From positions 2,406,501 to 2,470,500 of the forward strand of contig NZ_CP086063.1 of assembly GCF_020783315.1 (NCBI RefSeq): a stretch of DNA of 64,000 bases, written 5' to 3'. The notes under the pieces were generated by a model, which did not search any database, had not been told where the DNA came from, and saw nothing but the letters and a program-made list of their open reading frames with translations. Numbering within the stretch: the stretch's first letter is position 1; each line of letters opens with the position of its first letter. A program made the translations under genes and the position numbers. Below are positions 34,846 through 44,279 of the stretch, piece after piece. Source of the DNA: Ferruginibacter lapsinanis. Its GTDB lineage: Bacteria; Bacteroidota; Bacteroidia; Chitinophagales; Chitinophagaceae.

Positions 34846-37404
34846 TTAGGCAACTTTTTTATTGTTGTTCTTCTTCCATATCATAAATGCACTTAGTAGT
34901 ACAAACAGAATAGAGAACCATCCAAAATAATTAGATAATTTTTCTCCCAAATTCACCACCTCAGGATTGAAGGAGAATTTGATAGTATGTTTACCAGCCG
35001 GTATAGCCAGCCCCCTCAAGGCATAATTCACTTTGCAATACTCCGTTTTTTTGCCATCAATATACGCATCCCAGCCTCTGCTATAGTACATTTCACTAAA
35101 CACGGCAAATTGGTTAGACGCACTATTGAAATCATATGTAATGTCATCATTCTTATTTTCCACTAATCTGATGCTTGCACTAGAATCATAAACTGGAGAG
35201 AAAGGAATAGCATTTTTAAATTGCTCATTTACGATCGCTGTGGTCGACGGATCAAAATTATCTAAAGCAGCCATTTCTTCATCAGCCGTTTTAACGAATT
35301 TAATTTCTTTCACTAACCAGCAATTGCCCAATGCATATGGATTTTGTATGGCAACTGTTTGTTTAGGATTATTCTGGTCAGGCATTATAACATATTTCAT
35401 GTTCAACATATTCAACACACGGAAGCTGTCTTTAGCATTTGGGTTGGCTCCCCAAGCTTCAATATTCTTATAAATTTGTTTTTCTTTCAGGTCTTCAAAT
35501 ACGCCCAGTTTTGCAGGGTGGTATCCTCCTATGTTATTATGTTTGTAAGAAGCAATCGCATCATTGAATGCATTACCAATCGATGTTTGAAAATTTCCAC
35601 CTCCATCTCTGAAAGCAAGATTAAGTACTCGGAAAAATCCGGGATCTCTCTTTATCTGAATATCTGCATTATAATCAGCATAAGCTTGTTCGTAATCAAC
35701 CGGTTCAATAAAATTCTCATCATTTAAGTATCGTTTATCTACCGATACCAGATCAATTGTTGTAAATAAAATTAATGCTGCAAATAAGACCGGAGCTTTA
35801 ATGATCTGTTTACAATATAAAAATATCGCAGCTATACCTGCAAGTATAAAACCAATACTACGCCACATATCGGCACTGTATAATGCTTGTCTATCCTTAA
35901 CAATAGCATTGATGTAATTATTTACAAACTCAGGATTAGCATTCTGCATGGCATCGGCTAGATTCTTTTTAAGCTCCAGGGTTGCTTCATTTTTAAAATC
36001 AGCTATGAAATAAAACCCTATTAAAAAGGCAATTACACCACCTGTTGCGATCAAACAATTTTTAAGCAACTTATTGAGTTTGTCCTTTTCGGTAACACTT
36101 ATTAATTCATTTACAAAAAGTACTGATAATAATGCAACAGCCAATTGAGGAATTACCATTGCCATCTCCGGAGTGCGGAATTTATTGTAAAACGGAAGGT
36201 GGTCGAACAGAAAGTAATTGATAGAAGAAAAATTTTTACCCCATGCAAGCACGGTTCCAATGACGATAATAGATAGTAGCCACCATTTGTGCTGACTTTT
36301 TCCAAAAAACAATGCAAAGAGTGCAAGTAAGCATACGATGGCACCAAAATAAACTGGCCCTGAAGTGGATGGTTTAGACCCCCAATATGCAGATGCTGCC
36401 TGGTATAATTGCTGTGTCATTTGCTGGGGCAAACTTTGGTTCTCCTGTAGAAGCTCTAATACTTTAGACTCTTCAGGCATGCTAGTTGCTGAGCCTCCGC
36501 CATATGCATTGGGAACTATAAATGTAAGTGTCTCACCAACTCCGTAACTCCAGCTGAAAGCATAGTCTCTGTCTAGGCCTCCTTTACTTTTGTTTCCGTT
36601 TTTCGTGTTCGTTAAGGCGCTGCCACCTCTCATACTTTCTTTAGTAAAATCATAGGCAGAAAAATAAATGAATGCATTAATGAGTAATGCAATAACAGGC
36701 ATGGCTATGCATATGCCTATTGACGCAGCAAGATGTGTGTAGTTCTTTTCTTTGATGATCTTTATCAAGCTGAACAGTGCTGCTATTGCAGCCATTATCA
36801 ATGTATAATAAACAATTTGCTGGTGGCTTTGCCGTATCAAACAGGTGGAAGATATCAGCAATAGCGAAGCTCCCAACCAATAATTTTTCTTGAAGATCAA
36901 AAACATTGAACCTATTACAGCCGGGGCATAGGCCATCGATAATAATTTTGTGTCATGGCCGGCACTAATCAGAATAGGGTTATAGCTACAATATCCATAA
37001 GCAATACCTCCTAAAATAGATAACCATGGGTTAACACCGATCACTATACATAAAAAATAAAAACATACACAGGTGATGAATAAAAAATAAACCGGCTTAG
37101 GTAAGCCCAGCGTTAAAATATTGTCAACTAATCCAACAGAATAGAATGTACTTACATTTTTTGGAGCCATCATGATTTGGTATGCCGGCATACCTCCAAA
37201 CATACTATTTGTCCAATAAGGGAAATGTCCATACTTTTTTTGGAATTCAAACGACTGCTGCTGCATGGCCTTCACTTGCTGCACATCATGTTGTTGCACA
37301 ACTTTGCCTTCTAATGCAGGTTTTGTAAATACAATCGACAGTAATAAAAATGCAAGAATGGCAACAATATGCGGTACAAATATTTTAAATTCTATCTTTT
37401 TCAT
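34846..37404 (-). CDS. YfhO family polytopic membrane protein
   Basis: An 852-aa inner-membrane protein with about 12-13 hydrophobic helices: about 12-32, then a run from ~100 to ~245, then ~340-460, ~505-555, and a last helix near 825-845. A large extracytoplasmic domain spans about 560-820. The N-terminal loop TKPALEGKVVQQHDVQQ and GGMPAYQI are typical of the YfhO family (GT-C-like fold). Bacillus YfhO is linked to glycosylation of lipoteichoic acid or other wall polymers; here the operon with a methyltransferase and a GT4 suggests lipid-linked sugar transfer to a surface glycan. Confidence 0.9.
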   Translation of the reverse strand: MKKIEFKIFVPHIVAILAFLLLSIVFTKPALEGKVVQQHDVQQVKAMQQQSFEFQKKYGHFPYWTNSMFGGMPAYQIMMAPKNVSTFYSVGLVDNILTLGLPKPVYFLFITCVCFYFLCIVIGVNPWLSILGGIAYGYCSYNPILISAGHDTKLLSMAYAPAVIGSMFLIFKKNYWLGASLLLISSTCLIRQSHQQIVYYTLIMAAIAALFSLIKIIKEKNYTHLAASIGICIAMPVIALLINAFIYFSAYDFTKESMRGGSALTNTKNGNKSKGGLDRDYAFSWSYGVGETLTFIVPNAYGGGSATSMPEESKVLELLQENQSLPQQMTQQLYQAASAYWGSKPSTSGPVYFGAIVCLLALFALFFGKSQHKWWLLSIIVIGTVLAWGKNFSSINYFLFDHLPFYNKFRTPEMAMVIPQLAVALLSVLFVNELISVTEKDKLNKLLKNCLIATGGVIAFLIGFYFIADFKNEATLELKKNLADAMQNANPEFVNNYINAIVKDRQALYSADMWRSIGFILAGIAAIFLYCKQIIKAPVLFAALILFTTIDLVSVDKRYLNDENFIEPVDYEQAYADYNADIQIKRDPGFFRVLNLAFRDGGGNFQTSIGNAFNDAIASYKHNNIGGYHPAKLGVFEDLKEKQIYKNIEAWGANPNAKDSFRVLNMLNMKYVIMPDQNNPKQTVAIQNPYALGNCWLVKEIKFVKTADEEMAALDNFDPSTTAIVNEQFKNAIPFSPVYDSSASIRLVENKNDDITYDFNSASNQFAVFSEMYYSRGWDAYIDGKKTEYCKVNYALRGLAIPAGKHTIKFSFNPEVVNLGEKLSNYFGWFSILFVLLSAFMIWKKNNNKKVA

Positions 37405-37481
37405 CTATAAAAATTTCTTTGGGTGGCAAATTAAAAGTTTTATAGCAAAATGCTTTATTTTTCTTTTACCAGCTGGGTATT

Positions 37482-37509
37482 AAAAAAGGAGCGAATCTGC
37501 TCCTTTTTT
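37482..37509 (-). terminator. Rho-independent terminator after the outer-membrane receptor gene
   Basis: AAAAAAGGAGC and GCTCCTTTTTT form an 11-bp perfect stem with a 6-nt loop and a T-run on the minus strand, 12 bases past the stop at 37521. Being symmetrical it could act in both directions. Confidence 0.82.
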
Positions 37510-37520
37510 AGTTAGTTCAA

Positions 37521-40172
37521 TTATTGTCCGCTTGAGTTCTGTATGTTTTGGAGGTTTTCTGCATCGCCTTTTAAATTTTTTCGTTTAAAGAGATTGACAT
37601 CGATCTTACCAAAACGCCAGTTGAAATTTAATCTTACCAACTGAGGATCTTGTCTGCGGGTGTTATCCTGAATGAAATAAGAAGATTCCGAATGAGTCTT
37701 ATATAATTTGGTCCTGAATATGTCATTTACCTGTAAACTAACAGACGCTGCATTGTTTTTCATGAATTCTTTTTTTATGGAAAAATCAAATTCATACCAG
37801 GAGTCGATATATCCCAAAGCAGTAGGGGACAATTGCTGACCGAATCCGCCACCACCGCCACCAAAATTACGCATACCGCCACTGCCTCCGGAATTTTGTG
37901 GCAATAATGTTTTTGCCTGATAATTAGTGGTTAATTGAGCGGTAAAGTTTTTAGGCAATTTAAAACTATTGTTCAGTTTCCCAAACCAGCTGGTTTGGGC
38001 TCTGTCTGTACCATTTACCAGATTACCGGCTTTGATGGTGGCATTATACACGTTGATATTGATCGTAACATCCCACCATTTGGTTATTTTATTTTTAGAG
38101 GTAAGCTCAAATCCGAATGTATAACTCTTATTTGCATTGGCAAAAGTTGTCATGATAATACTATCCAACTTATCCGGATTGGGGTTTTGGTCTCTGTATT
38201 GATAGCGGGTTATAAGATTATTGGTGTTTTTGAAATATACAGAAGTTAATATATTGTGTCCTTTTGCTAATTGATTTTGGTAAGACAATTCCAATAAATT
38301 AGTAAACTCAGGGATCAGGTCAGGATTACCCTTGCTCAAATTTAATGAGTCAGTAAAATCTATATAAGGAATTAACTGGAAGAAATTCGGACGGTTGATC
38401 TTTCTGGAATAATTTAATTGCAGATCCTGCTGATCATTTATTTTGTAAGTTAAAAATGCGCTTGGGAAAATGCTGAACGGGAATTCATTTGAAAAGGTTT
38501 GAGCTTTATTGATAAGGCTCCCTGTATATGTAGAGCTTTCTATTCTTGCGCCTAATTGATAGCTGAATTTCTTTATCTGGTGTGCAAATGTTGTGTAAGC
38601 TGCAATCACTCTGTCCTTAAATTCATATTCATTATTTAAAAGCGGAACGGTAAAGTAGTTACCACTTGTGTTGTCTCTGATATAATTATCATTGTAACTG
38701 CTGAAGCTTCTCAACGCAATTCGTGCGCCGGCTTCAATCTTCATTGTTTTGGATATCGGATCTTCATAGTCCATCTGTGCCGTAAAGAAATTGTTGATAC
38801 CACCACCTTTACTTTGTTCATAAGTAGCCTGGTTTTTGGGGTTGCCATCCGTATAAAAATATTGCGTAGCATAATCGCTGGTGCTATTATTTTTACTGTA
38901 ATTGTAGTTGATATCTGCTGTTATATTTTTATTAGGCTTGGTGAAATTGTGTTTAAAACTAACAGTAGAGCCATAGTTTTTAAAAACTCTTTTAGAATTA
39001 CTGCTTCTGTTCCCAAAATCACTATTGATGCTTGAAGTATAGACTGTATCTCTTGCAACATTCAACATGTCGGTTCCTTTAAATTGTCCATTAGAAAAGT
39101 TGCCACTAACTGTAAGTGTGTTTCTGTTATCTAACAGATAATCAATACCGGCTCTAACAAAACCAAAAATACCATTACCGATGGGTTTATTATTTTGCAA
39201 TAAATGAGCCGTAGCGTCAGATAGAAAATCAGTACGGGTAGTAGTGTTGGTACTGATAGGCTTACGCATTGCAAACTGTCCGCTTGCAAAAAAGTTTACC
39301 TTTTGCTGTTTGATATTTATATCACCTCCAACATTAGGTTTGGCCCTGCTGTCAATACCTGCTCTTATATTTCCGTTATATCCGGCTTTGCGGTTCTTCT
39401 TCATTACAATATTTAATATACCGGCACCACCTCCCGAAGCATCAAATTTTGCAGAAGGATTTGTAATGATCTCTACAGAAGAAATTGCATCTGCAGGGAT
39501 TTGTTCTAAGGTCATGGTAGTAGGCCTGCCATCAACAAATATTTGCGGAGAAGCGTTACGCATAGTGAGATTGCCATCAAGATCTACACTTACGCTTGGT
39601 ACATTTTTCATTACATCAATAGCTGAGCCTCCGGCAGTGCTGATATCTTTCTCTACATTATATACTTTTCTATCGATACTCATAGTGAGTAATGATTTTC
39701 CGGAAGTGACCGTTACATTTTGCAATTGCTGAGCATCGATCTCCAGTTTAATATTTCCGAGATCTTTATCTACTCCGCTGAGTAAACTGCTGTAGTCGCC
39801 GGATTTAGCGGCTTCTTTATTTATTTCAAACTGAACTTTTTGCTCGATGGGTTTAAAACCAATGGCAGAAATAACTAATTTATACTGAGCGATAACCGGC
39901 AGGTTTTCTAAACTGAATTCACCTTTTTTATCAGTAAGCATACCGGCAACAATGATCTCTTTTTTCTTTTTTGTTGCGGTATCAAATTTTGTTTGCAATA
40001 ATTGTACAGAGGCCGCATCTATTGGTTTGGAGGTACTTGCGTCTAATATTTTGCCATAGAAATGTCCCAGATTTAAATTCTGTCCGCCGCCTCGTCCTGA
40101 AAACTGAGCAAAAGATCTTGTGCCGGAAAATAAAAGAATGAGAAACAGGAAGTTTTTGAATTGATATTGCAT
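37521..40172 (-). CDS. TonB-dependent receptor-like outer membrane beta-barrel protein
   Basis: An 883-aa outer-membrane protein. Signal peptide to about residue 22; a carboxypeptidase-regulatory-like (CnaB-like) domain about 33-135 (YGKILDASTSKPIDAASVQLL); a plug domain about 155-255 (AIDVMKNVPSVSVDLDGNLTMRN and IFVDGRPTT); then a beta-barrel of the OMP_b-brl_3 type, with LQLNYSRKINRPNFFQLIPY and the C-terminal LNFNWRFGK followed by a 20-residue tail. It has Gly-rich stretches at 28-32 and near 740. The substrate is unknown; no SusD-like partner is adjacent, so it is not a typical glycan-uptake pair. Confidence 0.92.
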   Translation of the reverse strand: MQYQFKNFLFLILLFSGTRSFAQFSGRGGGQNLNLGHFYGKILDASTSKPIDAASVQLLQTKFDTATKKKKEIIVAGMLTDKKGEFSLENLPVIAQYKLVISAIGFKPIEQKVQFEINKEAAKSGDYSSLLSGVDKDLGNIKLEIDAQQLQNVTVTSGKSLLTMSIDRKVYNVEKDISTAGGSAIDVMKNVPSVSVDLDGNLTMRNASPQIFVDGRPTTMTLEQIPADAISSVEIITNPSAKFDASGGGAGILNIVMKKNRKAGYNGNIRAGIDSRAKPNVGGDINIKQQKVNFFASGQFAMRKPISTNTTTRTDFLSDATAHLLQNNKPIGNGIFGFVRAGIDYLLDNRNTLTVSGNFSNGQFKGTDMLNVARDTVYTSSINSDFGNRSSNSKRVFKNYGSTVSFKHNFTKPNKNITADINYNYSKNNSTSDYATQYFYTDGNPKNQATYEQSKGGGINNFFTAQMDYEDPISKTMKIEAGARIALRSFSSYNDNYIRDNTSGNYFTVPLLNNEYEFKDRVIAAYTTFAHQIKKFSYQLGARIESSTYTGSLINKAQTFSNEFPFSIFPSAFLTYKINDQQDLQLNYSRKINRPNFFQLIPYIDFTDSLNLSKGNPDLIPEFTNLLELSYQNQLAKGHNILTSVYFKNTNNLITRYQYRDQNPNPDKLDSIIMTTFANANKSYTFGFELTSKNKITKWWDVTININVYNATIKAGNLVNGTDRAQTSWFGKLNNSFKLPKNFTAQLTTNYQAKTLLPQNSGGSGGMRNFGGGGGGFGQQLSPTALGYIDSWYEFDFSIKKEFMKNNAASVSLQVNDIFRTKLYKTHSESSYFIQDNTRRQDPQLVRLNFNWRFGKIDVNLFKRKNLKGDAENLQNIQNSSGQ

Positions 40173-40288
40173 TAAGCCATTTTAAAAAATAAAAAAATTA
40201 CGATCACTTAAACCAAAGTTCCCTCCAAAAGTTTAATGCGGTAAACATTTTAGTGATAAGCGGTAAAATAAAACGGGAAGTTCAAGAT

Positions 40289-40897
40289 TTAATGAGCAAT
40301 TATGCCAACCAATACTTGGATAAGTCCAATGATGAATCCAAATGCCCCTCCAATGAATTCAAGGAACATAAATTCTTTTTTTGTTATTTGATTTAAAATG
40401 TCCTCTAATTTTTCAGATGAAAAACTGGCTACTTTTTCTGTAACAATTTTTTCCAGATCAAGATCATGTTGGAGTTTTCCCATATAATTTTTCATTAATA
40501 CAGGGAAGAGTTCTTCCAGTTCGGTTAAAAAGGCTTCCTTAAGTTGATTGATCGTTTTATCCCCAATAAACATCGATAGCATGGGAAAAACATCCTTTAG
40601 TTTATTGCGTAAAAAATGGTCAATATGAGCCTCAATTTCCGGTCTCAACATTTGCAAATTTTCCGGGTTGGTTACTTTTTCTTCAATTTCATCAAAAGAA
40701 AGTAGCTCTTTACTAACCATTTGTCCTAATTTTTGAGCAATCAGCAGTTGATTTTTAGGAAAGATACCTTGTAGGGTAAAACCGAATATTTTAATAGGGT
40801 TTCGGGGGTGAAAAAGCATTTTTATAGCTATCCAAGTGGTTATCCATCCTGTAAAAGCTGATAAAATAATAGTAATAATGTAACCTGTCCAATGCAT
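40289..40897 (-). CDS. DUF445 family membrane protein
   Basis: A 202-aa protein of the DUF445/YheB-like family. One membrane helix lies at each end (about 5-27 and 178-200). Between them is a helical domain beginning with the family hallmark KMLFHPRNPIKIFGFTLQGIFPKNQ and continuing IAQKLGQMVSKELLSFDEI. Both termini are anchored in the inner membrane. The function of the family is not established. It is monocistronic and divergent from tRNA-His. Confidence 0.85.
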   Translation of the reverse strand: MHWTGYIITIILSAFTGWITTWIAIKMLFHPRNPIKIFGFTLQGIFPKNQLLIAQKLGQMVSKELLSFDEIEEKVTNPENLQMLRPEIEAHIDHFLRNKLKDVFPMLSMFIGDKTINQLKEAFLTELEELFPVLMKNYMGKLQHDLDLEKIVTEKVASFSSEKLEDILNQITKKEFMFLEFIGGAFGFIIGLIQVLVGIIAH

Positions 40898-40946
40898 ATT
40901 AATGAGTTAGTGTGCAAAGAAAAGCAAATAAAATGCAAATGTAATT

Positions 40947-40976
40947 TTGAAGGAGAAATGTTTTTTATTACTTTTG
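40947..40976 (+). promoter_or_regulatory. Bacteroidota consensus promoter of tRNA-His
   Basis: TTG (40947-40949), a 19-base spacer and TACTTTTG (40969-40976) match the TTG-N19-TAnnTTTG housekeeping promoter exactly. The tRNA begins 15 bases later, as expected for a stable-RNA gene with a short leader. Confidence 0.8.
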
Positions 40977-40990
40977 CAATCCAAATAAAC

Positions 40991-41068
40991 GGTAGTTGTA
41001 GCTCAGTTGGTTAGAGCATCAGATTGTGATTCTGAGGGTCGGGGGTTCGAGCCCCCTCAATTACCCCA
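40991..41068 (+). tRNA. tRNA-His (anticodon GTG)
   Basis: A full cloverleaf: the extra G-1 (40991) characteristic of tRNA-His pairs with C73. Acceptor GTAGTTG/CAATTAC has one G-U pair. The D-arm is GCTC..GAGC, the anticodon stem TCAGA/TCTGA has loop TTGTGAT (GTG), and the T-arm is GGGGG TTCGAGC CCCCT. CCA is genome-encoded (41066-41068). It stands alone between a consensus promoter and a strong terminator. Confidence 0.96.
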
Positions 41069-41100
41069 AAAAGCCCTGCAAATTTTGCAGGGCTTTTTTT
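41068..41100 (+). terminator. Rho-independent terminator of tRNA-His
   Basis: AAAAGCCCTGCAAA pairs with TTTGCAGGGCTTTT directly after the tRNA 3' end and runs into a T-tract, a textbook intrinsic terminator. Confidence 0.88.
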
Positions 41101-41222
41101 ATCTATACCATTGCCGCTCATGTAATTTTAGGAAAACATTACACTGGTCACGGCGTTAATAACAACTAATTAATACCTTTTTACGTTAATTTTACTGCAT
41201 GATTAAAATCAGGGAAATGATT

Positions 41223-43634
41223 ATGAAAAACAAATTTTTGGTAATTCTTTTTGTGCTTGCCGGAGCTGGGTTGTTTTTGGCTTTTCAACCTCATTCAATT
41301 AATACAGATAATCCAAAGGCTAAAAATGAAAGAATACTGCGGAATGTGGGGCTTTTGCTGGAACAAGGACACTATAGCCCTAAAGAAATTGATGACAATT
41401 TCTCTAAAGAGGTATTGAAAGTTTTTCTGAAGACCTTAGATGATGATAAAAGTATTTTTTTACAGTCAGATATTGATGGCTTTAAAAATTATGAAACCGT
41501 TATTGATGATGAAATACATGCCACTAAAAAAATAGAATCGTTTTATGCTATTAGTGATGTGTACACAAAAAGATTAAAAGAGGTTTCAGAATTGCTGGAT
41601 GGATTGTTAGCCAAACCATTCGATTTTAACGTGGATGAATCTGTTGTACTAGATGGCGATAAACTGGAATATCCTAAAACCGAAGCTGAAAGAAAAGAAG
41701 TTTGGCGTAAACGGCTAAAATATATTGCTCTGACCAAATACGTTGATATGCTTGATGCAAAAGAAAAGAATAAAGGGAAAGCTACTGTAAATGCGAAACC
41801 TTTACTTCCTGAAATAGCTGTCAATGATATCAATGATAAAACAACCATCAGTTGGACAAATAACTATAAGACGATTATCAGCTATATTATTATTCAGCAG
41901 TCGCCTGATAGCAATAAAAATTTCAGAAGTATTGCTTCTATTAAAAATCCTAATGAAGCGGAAAATGCTTATGTCGTTCCGGTTGCTTATAGAGGAACAG
42001 GGAGCCTTTACAGAGCGATCGTAGTTTTCCAGCAGGGCAAGTACTTTGTTACCAATTCCTTTAAAGCTGAAACCCAGGACGACGAAACGACCATGGAAAG
42101 AAAGGCCAGAGAACAAACCAAAAAGCAGATTGGTCGTTATTTTACCACGTTAAAAAATCACAATACAAATGATGAATTGTTCAGCGAATTTGTAAATGCT
42201 ATCACCAATACAATGGATCCGCATACAGATTATTTTGCGCCGATAGATCAACGTTTTTTTGCTGAAAGCATGAGCGGTACATTCTTTGGTATTGGGGCAC
42301 AATTAAAAGAAGAAGAGAGCAAGATTAAGATATCAAGCCTGGTTACCGGTGGTCCGGCATGGAAATCAGGAGATCTGCAGCCAGGGGATGAGATCATTAA
42401 GATTGGTGAAGGAAAGAAGGAGCCGGTCGATGTAACGGGGTATTCTGTATCAGATGCGGTAAAGTTGATCCGTGGTGAAAAAAAGGGGACAGAAGTAAGA
42501 TTGACATTGCGTAAAGTAGATGGCTCAATTAAAGTGATCTCTTTGCTAAGAGATGAAATAAAAACGGATGATACATTTGCTAAAAGTGCGATCATTAATG
42601 GAGAAAAAAAGATCGGCTATATTTATTTGCCTGTTTTTTATATGGACTTTGATAATCCTGCCGGAGCAAGATGTTCACAGGATGTGGCTAAAGAAATCGA
42701 AAAATTAAAAGCAGAGAATGTAGAAGGTATAATTATGGATCTGCGTGGAAATGGAGGTGGATCTTTGCCTGAAGTGGTGAAAATGGCTGGGTTGTTTATT
42801 GAAGAGGGGCCAATTTGCCAGGTAAAGGGCAGGGATGAAAAACCTTATGTATGGAGAGATAGAGATAAAGCAGTTCAATATAGTGGTCCTCTAACAGTGC
42901 TGGTTGATGAAAACAGTGCCTCAGCTTCTGAAATATTTGCTGCGGCCATTCAGGATTATAAACGTGGTATCATTGTAGGCAGTAGCTCTACTTACGGTAA
43001 AGGAACAGTGCAACGTAGTATTCCTTTAAATCCTGAAGGAGGCGATGATAAAAAAGTGGAGGATCTTGGAACAGTAAAAATGACCATGCAAAAATTTTAT
43101 CGGATCAATGGTGGAGCAACACAATTGAGAGGCGTAACACCTGATGTGATCATTCCTGATAGGTATGAATTCAGTAAAAGCAGAGAAAAAGATAATCCAT
43201 CTGCGTTAGGTTGGGATGAGATTGCAAAATCAGATTATGTACCGCTTTCAAACACTTATAGCGAAGAAGTGGTAGTACAAAATGCGACTACTAATGTTAC
43301 TACCAATACTAATTTTAAGCAATTAGAGCAAAACCTGGAGTTAATCGAAAAGTATAACGACAAACAGTATTCGTTGAATTTAAATAAATTCAGAGAGGAA
43401 CAAAACAGATTAAAAGCTTTATATAAAAGTTTGGATAGTCTTACTAAGCTGCCTAAAGAATTAGATGTAAAAAATACTCAGGCAGATCTGTCGAAAGTAA
43501 CTGCAGATAAAGAAAAGATAGAAAAGAACAAGTTCTTTATAGACAGGATCAAGTCTGATATGTATATTGAAGAAGCGTTAAAAGTTATGAATACGATGAT
43601 CAGTCAAACTAATTTGGCCGCACAAAAGAATTAG
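41223..43634 (+). CDS. prc: C-terminal processing (tail-specific) peptidase, S41 family
   Basis: Tsp/Prc-type serine protease that trims or degrades periplasmic proteins from the C-terminus. The 803-aa protein has an N-terminal signal or anchor helix (KNKFLVILFVLAGAGLFLAF). A PDZ domain lies at about 345-445 (GIGAQLKEEESKIKISSLVTGGPAW). The S41 catalytic domain includes IMDLRGNGGGSLPEV and the Ser/Lys dyad in VLVDENSASASEIFAAA and TYGKGTVQ. A DUF3340-like helical C-terminus follows. Four in-frame ATGs cluster (41199-41223); I prefer 41223 because it gives a normal signal sequence, but 41199 remains possible. Confidence 0.93.
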   Translation: MKNKFLVILFVLAGAGLFLAFQPHSINTDNPKAKNERILRNVGLLLEQGHYSPKEIDDNFSKEVLKVFLKTLDDDKSIFLQSDIDGFKNYETVIDDEIHATKKIESFYAISDVYTKRLKEVSELLDGLLAKPFDFNVDESVVLDGDKLEYPKTEAERKEVWRKRLKYIALTKYVDMLDAKEKNKGKATVNAKPLLPEIAVNDINDKTTISWTNNYKTIISYIIIQQSPDSNKNFRSIASIKNPNEAENAYVVPVAYRGTGSLYRAIVVFQQGKYFVTNSFKAETQDDETTMERKAREQTKKQIGRYFTTLKNHNTNDELFSEFVNAITNTMDPHTDYFAPIDQRFFAESMSGTFFGIGAQLKEEESKIKISSLVTGGPAWKSGDLQPGDEIIKIGEGKKEPVDVTGYSVSDAVKLIRGEKKGTEVRLTLRKVDGSIKVISLLRDEIKTDDTFAKSAIINGEKKIGYIYLPVFYMDFDNPAGARCSQDVAKEIEKLKAENVEGIIMDLRGNGGGSLPEVVKMAGLFIEEGPICQVKGRDEKPYVWRDRDKAVQYSGPLTVLVDENSASASEIFAAAIQDYKRGIIVGSSSTYGKGTVQRSIPLNPEGGDDKKVEDLGTVKMTMQKFYRINGGATQLRGVTPDVIIPDRYEFSKSREKDNPSALGWDEIAKSDYVPLSNTYSEEVVVQNATTNVTTNTNFKQLEQNLELIEKYNDKQYSLNLNKFREEQNRLKALYKSLDSLTKLPKELDVKNTQADLSKVTADKEKIEKNKFFIDRIKSDMYIEEALKVMNTMISQTNLAAQKN

Positions 43635-43653
43635 ACCCTGATACGAAAACAGT

Positions 43654-43682
43654 AAGCCGTTCGATGTATATTGAACGGCTTT
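43654..43682. terminator. bidirectional terminator between the S41 peptidase and DinB genes
   Basis: AAGCCGTTC and GAACGGCTT form a 9-bp stem, with a partly self-paired loop. T-rich sequence follows on the plus strand (TTTTTTG). It sits in the convergent gap between genes ending at 43634 and 43687. Confidence 0.7.
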
Positions 43683-43686
43683 TTTG

Positions 43687-44196
43687 TTACAGATACCTTT
43701 CCTTTATAGTATTGATATGATGATATAAATGGCCAATAATTAAAAACCCAATACTTATTACAGAAGATTCATTATTATTAGCAATGCCACTTGCCGCTAA
43801 CGCTTCGGGAGTAAAGCTATGAAATAACATTTCAGTGCTGGTTCTCACAGCATAAAATTCTTCTTTTAAACTTTGCCATGTCCGGTTGTTGGCATTTGTA
43901 TTCACCGCATAATCATCTTCTTCAAAACCGGGCAAAGGTGTTTTATCAAATCTGGCAAAAGTCAGAGCACGAAAGCAAAAGATGCGTTCAGCGTCTATAC
44001 AATGTTGTAGCAGGTCTTTCAGTGTCCATTTGCCGGGAGCATAGGAGTAATTTGCCTTTTCTTCACTGATGCTTTCAAGTAAATTTTTGATGATTGTAAA
44101 TTGGTTGGTATAGGCATCAGATAACTTATCCTCTTTTACCAATTGTAAATAACGTTCTACGTATTTGGGGTAATTTCCTAATGAAGTATTTGTCAT
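43687..44196 (-). CDS. DinB family protein
   Basis: A 169-aa four-helix-bundle protein of the DinB/YfiT type. The metal-binding histidines are recognisable in LLQHCIDAERIFCFRALTFAR (about 65-85) and in GHLYHHINTIKERYL at the C-terminus. A WTLKDLLQH motif precedes the first. Family members are metal-dependent thiol transferases or hydrolases or stress-induced proteins of unknown function; nothing in the surroundings narrows this. It is monocistronic. Confidence 0.88.
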   Translation of the reverse strand: MTNTSLGNYPKYVERYLQLVKEDKLSDAYTNQFTIIKNLLESISEEKANYSYAPGKWTLKDLLQHCIDAERIFCFRALTFARFDKTPLPGFEEDDYAVNTNANNRTWQSLKEEFYAVRTSTEMLFHSFTPEALAASGIANNNESSVISIGFLIIGHLYHHINTIKERYL

Positions 44197-44222
44197 AAAA
44201 ATAGATTAAATGATAATAAAAA

Positions 44223-44244
44223 AGCCGGGATTTTACACCCGGCT
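44223..44244 (-). terminator. Rho-independent terminator after the subtilase gene
   Basis: Minus strand: AGCCGGG and CCCGGCT form a 7-bp stem with an 8-nt loop, followed by T6. It lies about 35 bases past the stop at 44280. Confidence 0.75.
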
Positions 44245-44279
44245 AAATTAAAGAATATTTACAAATCAGGTTAGTGATG

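Noticed and set aside
36677..36880. Short frames inside the YfhO gene
   Set aside because: Out-of-frame shadows of an 852-aa protein with clear membrane topology.
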